64,000 bases of DNA from Chloracidobacterium validum (GCF_018304825.1 NZ_CP072648.1:1347501-1411500); one strand, 5' to 3'; shown: positions 46,392 through 56,040, numbered from the stretch's first letter. Notes: generated by a model not told the origin, from the sequence alone. Made by a program: numbers and translations.

Positions 46392-48746
46392 CTATGGGCG
46401 CGGACTGTCTCCCTGGGCCGGGGACTGACGCTTGCGCTCGAGTTGCATGGGGTTGGGCGGTCCCTGGCGCTGCTCCTTGAAAACCTGGAAGCGCGACTTG
46501 ACCGGCCGGCGTGGGAAAAAGTTGTTGGTCAAATCGGCGTCCGCCGTCTCCAGCCGCGGGTCAAGCGTAAGGCTGGCAATTTCTTTTGGCGTCACGATGA
46601 GCTTTGAGACTTCAGTGTTGTTGAGTCGCCAGATTTCGGCCGGGAAGCGCAGCTCCTCTTTTGTGCCATCGGTGTAGGTCACGTCCAGGATAATCGGCAT
46701 GACGAGGCCGCCAATGTTCTTGAAGTCAACAAAGTAGAAGTTGAGTCCGGCGTTGAGGATTTCTTTCTCGCGGTCGGTCAAGGTTGCCAGAAACCGCTGA
46801 TACAGCTCACGGTCGGCGTCGGTGACATCCAGTTCGTCATACTGGTTGTAGAAGTCCTTGAGTTCTGGATACTGGTCAACCCGCTTCGGAAGTGGCTTGT
46901 TCCGCTCCTGCGATTGCGTTACCGGGCGCGCCGCGCGCTCCTGACGGCGCAACGCTTTTTCGACATCCGGGTTCTGCGTGTCGAGGCGATACCACCGGAC
47001 GTTTTCAATCGAGATGTCCACGTGATCGGTCGAGTAGAACCATCCGCGCCAGAACCAGTCCAAGTCCACGCCGGAGGCGTCTTCCATCGTGCGGAAAAAG
47101 TCGGCCGGTTCAGGGCGCTTGAACTTCCACCGGCGCGCGTATTCCTTGAAAGCATAGTCAAACAGCTCACGTCCCAGGATGGTTTCCCGGAGAATGTTGA
47201 GCGCCGTGGCCGGCTTGGCGTAGGCGTTGTTTCCAAACTGGAGCACCGAATCCGACTGCGTCATGATGGGCACTTGGTTTTCGCTTTTCATGTAGTCCAC
47301 GATGTACTGTGGTTCGCCGCGAAATGACGGGTACTGATCTTCCCATTCCTGCTCGGCCAAATGCTGGAGGAAGGTATTGAGGCCCTCATCCATCCAGGTC
47401 CACTGGCGTTCATCAGAGTTGACGATCATCGGGAAATAGTTGTGGCCGACTTCGTGAATGATGACGCTGATGAGGCCATACTTGGTGCGCGCCGAATAGG
47501 TGCCGTCTTCGAGCGGACGCGGGCCGTTGAAGCAAATCATCGGATATTCCATGCCACCAACCGGACCGTTGACCGAAATGGCGACCGGGTATGGGTAGGT
47601 GAAGGTGTAGCGCGAATAGACGTTGAGCGTATGAATGATGGCGTGGGTCGAATACTTTTCCCACAGCGGATTGCCCTCGTTCGGGTAGTAGGACATGGCC
47701 AAAACCTGGTTGCCTTCGACGTTGTGCCCCATGGCATCCCAGATGAACTTCCGCGACGAGGCAAAGGCAAAGTCGCGCACATTTTCAGCCTGAAAGACCC
47801 AGGTCTTCTTGTCGGTCGCGCGGCCCTGCTCGGCGCGTTTGGCCTCGTCCGGTGTGACAATGAGCACCGGCTTGGCGGCCGTTCGGGCTTGCTCGAGGCG
47901 CGCAATCTGCTCGGCCGTCAACACTTGCTTCGGATTTTGCAGCACACCGGTTGCCGCGACGATGTGGTCGCTCGGCGCGGTGATGGACACCCGGTAGTTG
48001 CCAAATTCCAGGGTAAACTCACCCGCGCCTAAAAATTGCGTATGCTGCCAGCCCCGATAGTCCGTATAGGCGCACATGCGCGGAAACCACTGCGCCATTT
48101 CGTAAATGTAGTTTTTGTCTTTCGGGAAGTACTCATAACCCGAACGCCCGCCCAGTTTCACGGCGTCATTGATGTTGTAGTTCCAATCCACCGAAAAACT
48201 GACTTGCTGACCTGGCTTGAGCGGCGTCGGAAGGTCAACGCGCATCATCGTCTTGACGACGACATACTTGAGGGGCTGCCCCTTGGCGTCTTTCACGGCC
48301 GTAATGTTGTAGCCGCCATCGAACTCGGGTCGCCGCAGGAGACTATCCAGCACCGACAGCGGCACCCGGTCGAGGCCGCCGGAGGTCTGTGACCGAAAGG
48401 CGTCGCTATTCTTGGCAAAGATGTTTTGGTCAAGCTGGAGCCAGAGATAGCGTAGCTCATCCGGCGAAGCGTTGGTGTAGGTGATGGTTTCGCTGGCCTG
48501 GATGCGCTGCCGCTCGTCATCCAGCTCGACGTTGATGACATGATCGGCACGATTCTGCCAGTACCGATGGCCCGGCGCGCCGGACGCCGTGCGGTACTCA
48601 TTCGGCGTCGGCAGCACTTCATCCAGTTGGCGGAACTTATCGCTTGGTTTGGACTTGGACTGCGCAACGGCACTTCCCACCGCCCCCCAACCGATCAATC
48701 CAGTGAACAACAAAACAGCAAACAGACCAGAGTGAATTCTTTTCAT
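46392..48746 (-). CDS. Exported M1-like metallopeptidase
   Basis: A 784-residue exported zinc peptidase with a signal peptide (about 1-29, ending SAVAQ). An N-terminal beta domain with VINVELDDERQRIQASETITYTN is typical of M1 aminopeptidases. The catalytic site HEVGHNYF (431-438) with the second Glu in WMDEGLNTFLQ follows. The GxMEN exopeptidase motif is represented by GGMEYP, so the amino-terminus-binding Glu is kept but Asn is not. The C-terminal part (about 640-784) is a beta domain plus a basic Gln/Arg tail. It likely trims peptides in the periplasm. Related acidobacterial proteins are common; substrate unknown. Confidence 0.88.
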   Translation of the reverse strand: MKRIHSGLFAVLLFTGLIGWGAVGSAVAQSKSKPSDKFRQLDEVLPTPNEYRTASGAPGHRYWQNRADHVINVELDDERQRIQASETITYTNASPDELRYLWLQLDQNIFAKNSDAFRSQTSGGLDRVPLSVLDSLLRRPEFDGGYNITAVKDAKGQPLKYVVVKTMMRVDLPTPLKPGQQVSFSVDWNYNINDAVKLGGRSGYEYFPKDKNYIYEMAQWFPRMCAYTDYRGWQHTQFLGAGEFTLEFGNYRVSITAPSDHIVAATGVLQNPKQVLTAEQIARLEQARTAAKPVLIVTPDEAKRAEQGRATDKKTWVFQAENVRDFAFASSRKFIWDAMGHNVEGNQVLAMSYYPNEGNPLWEKYSTHAIIHTLNVYSRYTFTYPYPVAISVNGPVGGMEYPMICFNGPRPLEDGTYSARTKYGLISVIIHEVGHNYFPMIVNSDERQWTWMDEGLNTFLQHLAEQEWEDQYPSFRGEPQYIVDYMKSENQVPIMTQSDSVLQFGNNAYAKPATALNILRETILGRELFDYAFKEYARRWKFKRPEPADFFRTMEDASGVDLDWFWRGWFYSTDHVDISIENVRWYRLDTQNPDVEKALRRQERAARPVTQSQERNKPLPKRVDQYPELKDFYNQYDELDVTDADRELYQRFLATLTDREKEILNAGLNFYFVDFKNIGGLVMPIILDVTYTDGTKEELRFPAEIWRLNNTEVSKLIVTPKEIASLTLDPRLETADADLTNNFFPRRPVKSRFQVFKEQRQGPPNPMQLERKRQSPAQGDSPRP

Positions 48747-48785
48747 TTCGTTACGAAAAACCAGCGTGCTTCGGGAAGATGAGAC

Positions 48786-49085
48786 CTACACTTCACCGCG
48801 TAGGCGGGCATAGACATAGTCTAGGTCGCGCAGTGAGGCAACGATATAAACTTCACGCGGTAGCGATTCATCGCTTGTGCCAAGCGCGACGGTGATGCCG
48901 TTGTCTGGGCATTTGGCAAAACAGGGACGGCTACTCATCGCCACACAGCCGCCCAGGCCTTCTTTTTCGAGCTGCTTTTGAAAGAGTGGGCGAATGCGCG
49001 CGCCGAGGGCCGCCACATCGCCGTCCGTGGCGCGGCGGGCGCAGCTACTGCAAAACTTTACCGTGTCAAACAAAAGCTCGCTCAT
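48786..49085 (-). CDS. DUF1636-like small cysteine (metal or 2Fe-2S) protein
   Basis: A 99-residue cytoplasmic protein with five cysteines: Cys12 and Cys15 (FCSSC), Cys47, Cys55 and Cys59 (PCFAKCPDN). The C-x2-C near the start and C-x3-C about 40 residues later, followed by GITVALG, resemble the DUF1636/thioredoxin-like ferredoxin group, which may bind a 2Fe-2S cluster or a metal. Its ATG overlaps the pepP stop codon (ATGA), so it is the last gene of the carbonic anhydrase-SDR-trpC-pepP chain. Function unknown. Confidence 0.75.
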   Translation of the reverse strand: MSELLFDTVKFCSSCARRATDGDVAALGARIRPLFQKQLEKEGLGGCVAMSSRPCFAKCPDNGITVALGTSDESLPREVYIVASLRDLDYVYARLRGEV

Positions 49086-50467
49086 GCCGGCAGCCCCCCA
49101 GGAGCCGGAGCGACACGGCGGATCGCCTCGATGTCGGCGACTTCCTTGGGGACGGCCGCCGTGAGGACTTCGTTACCGGTGCGGGTGACGAGGACATCAT
49201 CCTCGATGCGGACGCCGATGCCGGCATAGCGTTTCGGCACCCCCTTGCCCCCCGGCGCGAAATAAAGACCTGGCTCGACCGTCACGACACAGCCCGGACG
49301 CAGCTTTTCATAGAGGAACGTTCCGTTTTCAGTTTCCTGGGTGAAGTAGGTACAGGCGTCGTGGACATCACTGCCCAGCCAGTGACCCGCCCGGTGCATG
49401 TAGTACTTCATATACGTTTTCTTTTCCTTGATTTCATCCAGCGAGCCGGTCAGCAGCTTGAGGTCACGCAACCCATCAATCAGGGTTTCGAGCGCGACTT
49501 GGTGGTAGTCGTCAAAGCGCGCGCCGGGTTGAACGGCGGCAATCGCGGCTTTTTGCGCGGCCAGCACCAGCTCATAAATTTCTCGCTGCGCTGGCGTGAA
49601 GCGGTGCCCGACGGGAAACGTCCGCGTGATGTCGCTGGCGTAGTAGCCATACTCGGCCCCGGCATCTATCAGCAAGAGGTCGCCGTCCCGCAAAAGGGCA
49701 TTGTTGGCGCTGTAGTGCAGCACCGTGGCGTTGGCGCCGCCACCCACAATCGAAGTGTAGGAGCTACCCAGTGCGCCGCGCCTGCGAAAGATGTATTCCA
49801 GCTCGGCTTCGACCTGAAACTCATACTGCCCTGGGCGAGTGCTTTGCATTGCCCAGAGATGAGCTTCAGCCGCAATATCGGCCGCGCGGCGCATGCGAAG
49901 GAGTTCATCGGCGTCTTTGGCAAGGCGCATCTTGCCCAGGATCGGCAAGGTGTCGCGGATAATGCCAGGCGCTGGACCCTGCCGGTGACGCCGCCGCGCC
50001 GCCGCGCGAAAGGCCTGGATGACACGCTGATTGAGTTGCTCGTCGCGCCCAAACTTGAAGTGCAGCGTTTGGGTTTGTTCCAGGTAAGCGCCGATCTGCG
50101 CGTCGAAGCGCTCAATCGGGAACGCCTCATCCGCTCCATAACAGGTTCTGGCCCCCTCGACGCCGGCCCGCGCGCCATCCCACGTTTCGCGCTCAGGGTC
50201 GCGGGGACGAACGAACATGATAAACCTAGGCGTTTTACCGCCAACCAGCAGCACGATGGCATCCGGCTCCTCAAACCCGGTGAGGTAATACACGTCACTA
50301 TCCGGGCGATAGCGGTAGTACAAATCATGCGTCCGGTGGGCTTCGGGCGGGTTGTAAAGCAACATCAGGTCATCGCCCAGCGCCTTGAACACACGCTGGC
50401 GACGCTTGGCATGACGTTCGGCGTTGAAAGCAGGCGGCGGGAAAACTTCGCCAAAATGATTGGGCAT
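49082..50467 (-). CDS. pepP: Xaa-Pro aminopeptidase
   Basis: A 461-residue M24B metallopeptidase that removes N-terminal residues before proline. It has an N-terminal aminopeptidase-P domain (about 1-155) and a pita-bread catalytic domain with the five metal ligands: LIDAGAEY (Asp), SDITRTFP (Asp), MHRAGHWLGSDVHD (His), TVEPGLYF (Glu) and GVRIEDDVLVT (Glu). The ATG at 50467 lies 8 bases beyond the trpC stop, preceded by GAAGA; a longer frame to 50506 overlaps trpC. Cytoplasmic; no signal peptide. Confidence 0.93.
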   Translation of the reverse strand: MPNHFGEVFPPPAFNAERHAKRRQRVFKALGDDLMLLYNPPEAHRTHDLYYRYRPDSDVYYLTGFEEPDAIVLLVGGKTPRFIMFVRPRDPERETWDGARAGVEGARTCYGADEAFPIERFDAQIGAYLEQTQTLHFKFGRDEQLNQRVIQAFRAAARRRHRQGPAPGIIRDTLPILGKMRLAKDADELLRMRRAADIAAEAHLWAMQSTRPGQYEFQVEAELEYIFRRRGALGSSYTSIVGGGANATVLHYSANNALLRDGDLLLIDAGAEYGYYASDITRTFPVGHRFTPAQREIYELVLAAQKAAIAAVQPGARFDDYHQVALETLIDGLRDLKLLTGSLDEIKEKKTYMKYYMHRAGHWLGSDVHDACTYFTQETENGTFLYEKLRPGCVVTVEPGLYFAPGGKGVPKRYAGIGVRIEDDVLVTRTGNEVLTAAVPKEVADIEAIRRVAPAPGGLPA

Positions 50468-50474
50468 ACAATCT

Positions 50475-51251
50475 TCAGGCGCGCGCGCGTCCGAGCAACT
50501 CGTCAAAAGCTGCCGTCAGGTCTGGGGCGCGCATCAGATGCGTTCCGACCAGAAAGCGCGTGCAATAGGGTAACAGTGCTTCAATGTCCGCGCGGCCGTG
50601 AATGCCGCTGGCGGCCACCGTTACGATACCGAGCGGCACGCGGGGCGCAAGTCGTTTTGTCGTATCAAGCGAAATTTCAAATGTTTCCAGGTTGCGGTTG
50701 TTGATCAGCATCACTGAAGGGTCAACGGCCAGGGCGCGCTCCAACTCAGCTTCGGTTTGAACTTCGACCACCGGCGTCATGTTCCAGCGTTCAATCTCGG
50801 CATGCAGCGATTGCAGGCGCTCATCGTCCAGAATTTTCACAATCAGCAGCACGGCTTCCGCCCCGGCGGCGCGGGCCGCATGCACCTGGCGGATGTCCAG
50901 AATGAAATCCTTGCACAGCGTCGGACGCGACGACCGACCAGCCACCTCGCGCAACAAGTCCAGGCTACCGCCGAAGTAGCGTGGTTCGGTCAAAACGGAA
51001 ATCGCGGCCGCGCGCGCGTCGTAAACTGACAGAATAGCCGGCAGGTCGGGTTGCGCCTGCAACACGCCATCACTCGGTGAAATAGGCTTGATTTCGGCAA
51101 TAATGGCCGGCGCATCAGTCTGTAGGGCCGGGAGCAATGTCCCCCGCGCCGGCGCAAGTGCCTGAAATGAGGGTTGGTCGTGAGTGAGAAACTGGCGGCG
51201 CGCGGCTACAATTTCACTCAGCGTCGGACGACGTGAGACAGGTTGCGTCAT
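50475..51251 (-). CDS. trpC: Indole-3-glycerol phosphate synthase
   Basis: TrpC closes the indole ring in tryptophan synthesis. The 258-residue TIM-barrel protein carries IIAEIKPISPSDG (catalytic Lys), FGGSLDLL, LCKDFILD (Lys), VEVQTEAEL (Glu), NNRNLETFEI and AASGIHGRADIE, the expected order of active-site motifs. It overlaps the SDR gene by 38 bases and precedes pepP by 7, with no other trp gene in the window, so tryptophan genes are dispersed in this genome. Confidence 0.95.
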   Translation of the reverse strand: MTQPVSRRPTLSEIVAARRQFLTHDQPSFQALAPARGTLLPALQTDAPAIIAEIKPISPSDGVLQAQPDLPAILSVYDARAAAISVLTEPRYFGGSLDLLREVAGRSSRPTLCKDFILDIRQVHAARAAGAEAVLLIVKILDDERLQSLHAEIERWNMTPVVEVQTEAELERALAVDPSVMLINNRNLETFEISLDTTKRLAPRVPLGIVTVAASGIHGRADIEALLPYCTRFLVGTHLMRAPDLTAAFDELLGRARA

Positions 51252-52068
51252 GGCTCTTTCGTTGAAGTTTGGCTTGTCGTTGCTGTCCGCGCCGCTGAAG
51301 GTAGGGTGCCAGCAGCGGTGTCAACGAGGGGTAAAGACTCGTCAGCTTGGCCAGCCAGCCGCGCCGCCGTGGCAGCGTCATCTCCAGCGGACGCCGCCGC
51401 CGCGCTTCTTCGATGGCAGCGGCGACCTCTTCTACGCGCAAGATGCGCCCACCGGAAAACGTCAGCGCCGCTTCCTGGCGATGCACTTGCAGGTCGAGCA
51501 TCGGGGTTTGGACGGCATCCGGGCAAATGACCGTCACGGCGACGTTGTGCGGGGCAAGCTCTTGGGCGGCAGCGAGCGAAAAGCCACGCACGGCAAATTT
51601 TGACGCTGTATAAAGCGCCAGGCCGGGCACCGCCGCGATGCCGGCCAACGACGCCACGTTGATGATGTGACCGCCGGCCGGTTGGCGGCGCATCTGCCGC
51701 GCGGCAACCAAGGTTCCGAAGATGACCCCTTTGGCGTTGATGTCAAGGTGGGCATGAACGGCGGTCGTCGGTACGTCCAACAGGGCGTCCACTTGCAGGT
51801 AGCCAGCAATGTTACACAGCACATCCAACTGCCCCCAACGGTCAACCGTGTCGGCAATAACCCGCTCCCAGGCGCGCTCGTCGCGTACATCGAAGGCAAC
51901 CGGCAGCGCGGCAGCGCCATCCTGCGCCGGGAGTTCCGCGCAAATGCGCTCCAGTTTCGGGGCCGACAAGTCGGCAAAGACGACACGATGCCCCGCCCGG
52001 TAGTAGTGCTCGGCGACGTAGCGTCCGATGCCGCTTGCGCTACCGGTCACCAACATCACAAAAGCCAT
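51214..52068 (-). CDS. Short-chain dehydrogenase/reductase
   Basis: A 284-residue Rossmann-fold oxidoreductase. It has the NAD(P) motif VTGSASGIGRYVA (about 6-18), Asp after the second strand (VVFADLS), a NIAG motif (CNIAGYL), catalytic Ser in VASLAGI and YTASK (Tyr and Lys). DhbA/AcpR-like SDRs of this length act on small alcohols or sugars. The C-terminal 40 residues are basic and Arg/Gln-rich, possibly membrane-associated. ATG at 52068 lies just inside the carbonic anhydrase coding end; a longer frame to 52128 lacks support. Substrate unknown. Confidence 0.87.
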   Translation of the reverse strand: MAFVMLVTGSASGIGRYVAEHYYRAGHRVVFADLSAPKLERICAELPAQDGAAALPVAFDVRDERAWERVIADTVDRWGQLDVLCNIAGYLQVDALLDVPTTAVHAHLDINAKGVIFGTLVAARQMRRQPAGGHIINVASLAGIAAVPGLALYTASKFAVRGFSLAAAQELAPHNVAVTVICPDAVQTPMLDLQVHRQEAALTFSGGRILRVEEVAAAIEEARRRRPLEMTLPRRRGWLAKLTSLYPSLTPLLAPYLQRRGQQRQAKLQRKSHDATCLTSSDAE

Positions 52069-52075
52069 AGGCAAG

Positions 52076-52756
52076 TTACGGTAACTCCGGTGAAAACTCG
52101 TAGCGGTAAATATCGTCTGGCAAGTCACCGGGACGAATGAGTGTCAACTCCTGAATGAGCCCGGTGTACAGGTCATAGACCCACCCATGCAGCCAGGGCC
52201 GGCCGTGCTTGAGCCAGGACTTCTGAATAATCGAGGTCTCTGCCATGTTGCGCACTTGCTCAATAGTATTGAGTTCAACCAGCCGTCGAAAACGCGCATC
52301 CGGATCGGTAAACGACTCCAGTTCACGCGAGTAGTTACGATAGACATCCTTGATGTGCCGTAGCCACTTGTTGATAAGTCCGTAGCTTTTACGTGACATG
52401 GCCGCTTTGACGCCACCGCAGTTGTAGTGACCACAAATGATCACGTGCCGGATTTCCAGCACGTCAACTGCGTACTCCACGACACTCATCAAGTTGATGT
52501 CGGTATGAATGACAAGATTGGCCACATTGCGGTGAACAAAAAGCTCCCCAGGCTCAGTACCAGTAATGTCTTCGGCCGGAACACGACTGTCAGAACAGCC
52601 AATCCACAGGTAGGCCGGCGATTGGGTGTCCTTTAGGCGCAGGAAATAATCTGGGCGAATTTCAAGCTTTTCCTGCGCCCACGCTTTGTTAGCAAGGAGC
52701 AGTTTTCGGTATTCCTGCATGCCATTAACGGATGACGCCGGCAAGCGTTCGGTCAT
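52076..52756 (-). CDS. can: Beta-class carbonic anhydrase
   Basis: A 226-residue zinc enzyme interconverting CO2 and bicarbonate. The ligands are Cys in [11 protein letters not shown] (with catalytic Asp and Arg) and the His-x2-Cys in [24 protein letters not shown] and the C-terminal [10 protein letters not shown] are typical of the plant-type beta class. The ATG at 52756 has GGAG five bases upstream; upstream starts at 52774 and 52777 overlap this ribosome-binding site. It is directly downstream of a SulP transporter (gap 27 bases), a classic bicarbonate transporter-anhydrase pair. Confidence 0.95.
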   Translation of the reverse strand: MTERLPASSVNGMQEYRKLLLANKAWAQEKLEIRPDYFLRLKDTQSPAYLWIGCSDSRVPAEDITGTEPGELFVHRNVANLVIHTDINLMSVVEYAVDVLEIRHVIICGHYNCGGVKAAMSRKSYGLINKWLRHIKDVYRNYSRELESFTDPDARFRRLVELNTIEQVRNMAETSIIQKSWLKHGRPWLHGWVYDLYTGLIQELTLIRPGDLPDDIYRYEFSPELP

Positions 52757-52783
52757 AGTGACTCCATTGTTCATCAAAGGCGA

Positions 52784-54385
52784 CTAGTGGGCTGGCTGGG
52801 GCTGGATCAAGCTAGGCGCTTTTTCATCAAAATTACTCGTGCTTACAGTGATATTACGATAGGCAGATGCGGCTCGAAATTCGTTGATGACATCAAAAAT
52901 GTCCTGGTCCACATACAGGGCGCGCGTACCGTCAATAAAGAGGATTGCGCCGTCCGGGATACTTTGGAGTTTGCGCTTGAGTTCGGTCTTGTTGACGAAG
53001 GTGACGTCTTTGTTGAAGCGTAACAGATAGGCATCCCCATGGCTTACCAAAGTCACAGCCGAGCGGTAGTTCGCACGAATAACAAAGAACAACCCAAAAA
53101 TAAGACCAATGCCAATGCCCACCAAGAGATCAGTCGCGACAATCGCGACAACCGTCACAATGAACGGAGCAAACTGCGCATAGCCCTGGGCATACATAGA
53201 CTGAAACAAAGATGGCTGGGCTAACTTATAACCAACCAGTAGCAGAATCGCCGCCAGTGAGGCGATCGGAATTCGATTCAGCAGATCAGGCACTAAAACG
53301 ACGGCAAACAACAACAGGACGCCATGAATAAACCCTGACAGGCGGGTTCGTCCACCGGCATAGACGTTGGCGGTGGTACGGACAATGACAGCCGTGATGG
53401 GCAACCCACCAATCAACCCACTTAGTATGTTGCCAATCCCCTGGGCAAAGAGTTCTTGGTTCGGCTTTGAAAGACGCTTGAACGGGTCCATCTTGTCGGC
53501 AGCTTCTACCGAGAGGAGTGTCTCAAGACTGGCAATGACCGCCAGGGTTGCGCCGAGCTTGAGAATTTCTGGACGACGTAACGCCTCAATATCCGGCAGC
53601 GTCAACTGTGAGAGGAACGACGTAAAGCCAGTTGCCACAGGCAATGTAACCAAGTGGGCTTCGTCCGCCCGCAGGTAAAATGCCGACCCACTCACCCGCA
53701 GCACTTCGTTGATGAGCACCCCCAGGATAACCACAACCAGCGGACCAGGGAGTAACGTCAACCAAGGCAACTGCTTGAGTTTAGGGTGATCCCAGGTCAA
53801 CAGCACCAGCAGTGACACAATGGTAATCGCTACAGCGGCTGGCTGGGCACTAAGGATGCCTGTGATGATGGCCCCAACGGTCGAGCTTTCTTCAAACTTA
53901 AGGAAACTCAGCGTGTCGGTAAAGGTAAAATCCTGATCACGCCCCAGCGCATGCGGGATTTGCTTGAGAATAATAACGATTCCAATTCCCGCCAACATGC
54001 CCTTGATGACACAGTTAGGGATGTAATCAGCTAGTGCGCCGCCACGCATCAACCCGAACACGATCTGTAGCGCACCGGCAACTACCACGGCTGCCAAGAA
54101 AGCGCGGAAGTCACCGGCTGTGACAATTCCCTGGGCAACAATGACCGCTAGCCCAGCGGCTGGGCCGCTCACCGAGAGTTGCGACCCAGAAAGTGGTGCA
54201 ATGACCAGTCCACCAATGATACCGGCAATAATGCCTGAAAACAGAGGCGCATTCGACGCCAGAGCAATACCAAGGCAGAGTGGTAAGGCAACGAGAAAGA
54301 CGACAACGCCGGCTGGGAAATCATACCGCAAATTAGCGATAACCCCTGGCTCCAGACGGTGGGGGGTGGCTAGGTCAATGGGCAT
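52784..54385 (-). CDS. SulP-family anion (probably bicarbonate) transporter
   Basis: A 533-residue inner-membrane transporter. About 10-14 hydrophobic segments (SulP core, residues 15-420) include LSGSQLSVSGPAAGLAVIV, GIGNILSGLIGGLPITAVIVRTTANVYAG and TRLSGFIHGV. A C-terminal STAS-like module (about 440-525; ILFIDGTRALYVDQDI) follows. Operon neighbourhood with a beta-carbonic anhydrase points to bicarbonate transport rather than sulfate, as in BicA-like systems, though sequence alone cannot decide. It begins the sulP-can-SDR-trpC-pepP chain. Start ATG 54385 or GTG 54391. Confidence 0.9.
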   Translation of the reverse strand: MPIDLATPHRLEPGVIANLRYDFPAGVVVFLVALPLCLGIALASNAPLFSGIIAGIIGGLVIAPLSGSQLSVSGPAAGLAVIVAQGIVTAGDFRAFLAAVVVAGALQIVFGLMRGGALADYIPNCVIKGMLAGIGIVIILKQIPHALGRDQDFTFTDTLSFLKFEESSTVGAIITGILSAQPAAVAITIVSLLVLLTWDHPKLKQLPWLTLLPGPLVVVILGVLINEVLRVSGSAFYLRADEAHLVTLPVATGFTSFLSQLTLPDIEALRRPEILKLGATLAVIASLETLLSVEAADKMDPFKRLSKPNQELFAQGIGNILSGLIGGLPITAVIVRTTANVYAGGRTRLSGFIHGVLLLFAVVLVPDLLNRIPIASLAAILLLVGYKLAQPSLFQSMYAQGYAQFAPFIVTVVAIVATDLLVGIGIGLIFGLFFVIRANYRSAVTLVSHGDAYLLRFNKDVTFVNKTELKRKLQSIPDGAILFIDGTRALYVDQDIFDVINEFRAASAYRNITVSTSNFDEKAPSLIQPQPAH

Positions 54386-54470
54386 AGGCACACTTTACTG
54401 GGATGTCGAGGATGTGAACGAATCCGTGTGCGTGAACCAGACTGACGTGGGTGACCAAGCTCCACATTGA

Positions 54471-55985
54471 TCACACTTGTTCCCTCAAGCGCATGATCTC
54501 AGCTTGCAGACGTGGAATCTGGGGCAGGCTGCGCGTTTCACTCTGGGCGGCGACAGCCCGCTGCACATGCCAGTAAGAAAGCCCTAGTTTCGAGACGTTT
54601 CTGAGAAACGCGCGCCGCGCCGCGAAATTGCCCTGGAGCGGCCAGAGCGTTCGACGAATGGCTGACGTGACAATGGCCAACTGTTCGGGTGTGATCAGTC
54701 CGCGCGCGACCTCAACGGAAAGCATTTCTCTGAGGATTTTTCCTTCACGCCGCGCAACGTAGAAGAGGAAGCCGATAAACAACAGAAAGAATGGTACTTC
54801 AAAGAGCGCATAGCCAATGAGGAAGCCTCCACCTAGGAGTACGGCCATGCCATTCCAAATCATGTGCAGGATCACTGCCAGGATATAGCCCCCCAGCGGG
54901 GCCAGCAGCCGAACCGCCAGGTTATGCGACTCGCGCGATAGTCCGCAGCCGATGCCCGTCATCGCCGTAAAGGTCACATGGGCAAAGGGCGACAGGATGC
55001 CGCGCAAGATAAAAACGACGAGCAGCCCTTCAAAACCACCCTGCAGCAGACTTCGCCCGTAATAGAGAATGTTTTCGACCGTGGCAAAGCCCAGCGCAAT
55101 AAAGCCTCCATAGACAATGCCATCCACAATGTCATCAAACTCCCGGCGCAGAAACAGCAGGATCAAGAGCAGTCCAAGCCCTTTTGATCCTTCTTCGACA
55201 ATCGGCGCCGAAATCACCGCCCCCACCACCGTGCCGGCGACTTCCCCACCGACGCTGGCGGCCACCGCGCCAAACAGGGAATTGAGGATATACGAGACAA
55301 TGACCGCCACCACGCCGCCCCAGACGAAGGAGGCCGCCAGCGCCCACACCGGCTCCGGGTCATAGCGGTCAAGCCATAGCAACGGCAGCATGTAAAAGAA
55401 GGCCGGGACAAAGGCCACGATGGTCGCAATGAGCGCAACCACGATGCCCAGCTCAGAGAGCATGATCAGGGCCACCAGCAGCGTCAGCGCGAGGCAGACG
55501 AGGACGCCAACTGCCGTGCCGACATACACACCGACCGGCGAAACCGCCGACTCGGCCACCGGTGGCTTGCGCTCTGGGTCATACATGCCAATGCCGCCCA
55601 GGGTTTGGCGCAACATGGCCGTCCGCCCACCCGGCACCGATACCGGGCGACTCGGCGCGGCCGCCATAGTCGGCGCGGGCGACTCCAAGGCCACACGCAG
55701 TTGCACACCGGGCGCGCCCAGTTCAATCACATCTCCATGGTTGAGCCGAACGCGCTGAATGCGCTGGCCGTTGACATACGTGCCGTTGGTGCTCTGGTTA
55801 TCCACGACATAGAAGCCATCCGGTTCAGCCTGCAAAAGGCAATGCCGCGACGACACCATGCCGTCTATGGACGGATCGAATCGCACGCCGGCGTCCACGC
55901 CCCGCCCCAGTAGAAGCACACCCTCGTGAAGACGATAGGACTGACCGTTGAGTGAACCGTTGAGCACCGAGATGCAAAGTCGCAT
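54471..55985 (-). CDS. FHA domain fused to PrsW-type intramembrane protease
   Basis: A 504-residue protein. The N-terminal FHA domain (about 1-100; LLLGRGVDAGVRF, SSRHCLLQ, NQSTNGTYVNGQ) should bind phosphothreonine proteins in the cytoplasm. A linker is followed by about eight membrane segments (about 150-430) containing the PrsW protease signatures: E264-E265-x2-K268 (VEEGSKG), FATVEN and HVTFTAMTG/HMIWNG. PrsW in Bacillus cleaves an anti-sigma factor. A helical cytoplasmic tail (about 435-504) follows. ATG at 55985 has GAGG ten bases upstream. This fusion suggests that phosphorylation governs intramembrane proteolysis; the target is unknown. Confidence 0.83.
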   Translation of the reverse strand: MRLCISVLNGSLNGQSYRLHEGVLLLGRGVDAGVRFDPSIDGMVSSRHCLLQAEPDGFYVVDNQSTNGTYVNGQRIQRVRLNHGDVIELGAPGVQLRVALESPAPTMAAAPSRPVSVPGGRTAMLRQTLGGIGMYDPERKPPVAESAVSPVGVYVGTAVGVLVCLALTLLVALIMLSELGIVVALIATIVAFVPAFFYMLPLLWLDRYDPEPVWALAASFVWGGVVAVIVSYILNSLFGAVAASVGGEVAGTVVGAVISAPIVEEGSKGLGLLLILLFLRREFDDIVDGIVYGGFIALGFATVENILYYGRSLLQGGFEGLLVVFILRGILSPFAHVTFTAMTGIGCGLSRESHNLAVRLLAPLGGYILAVILHMIWNGMAVLLGGGFLIGYALFEVPFFLLFIGFLFYVARREGKILREMLSVEVARGLITPEQLAIVTSAIRRTLWPLQGNFAARRAFLRNVSKLGLSYWHVQRAVAAQSETRSLPQIPRLQAEIMRLREQV

Positions 55986-56040
55986 AGGGAGCAAACCTCA
56001 GTCACCGCGCCGGTAGCGGAGAATCGTCTCAGACATCTCG

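Noticed and set aside
48986..50704. A 572-codon plus-strand open frame
   Set aside because: It lies antisense to pepP and its neighbours, which have full motifs. It has Arg/His/Gln-rich shadow composition and no family pattern, a common product of high-GC third-position bias.
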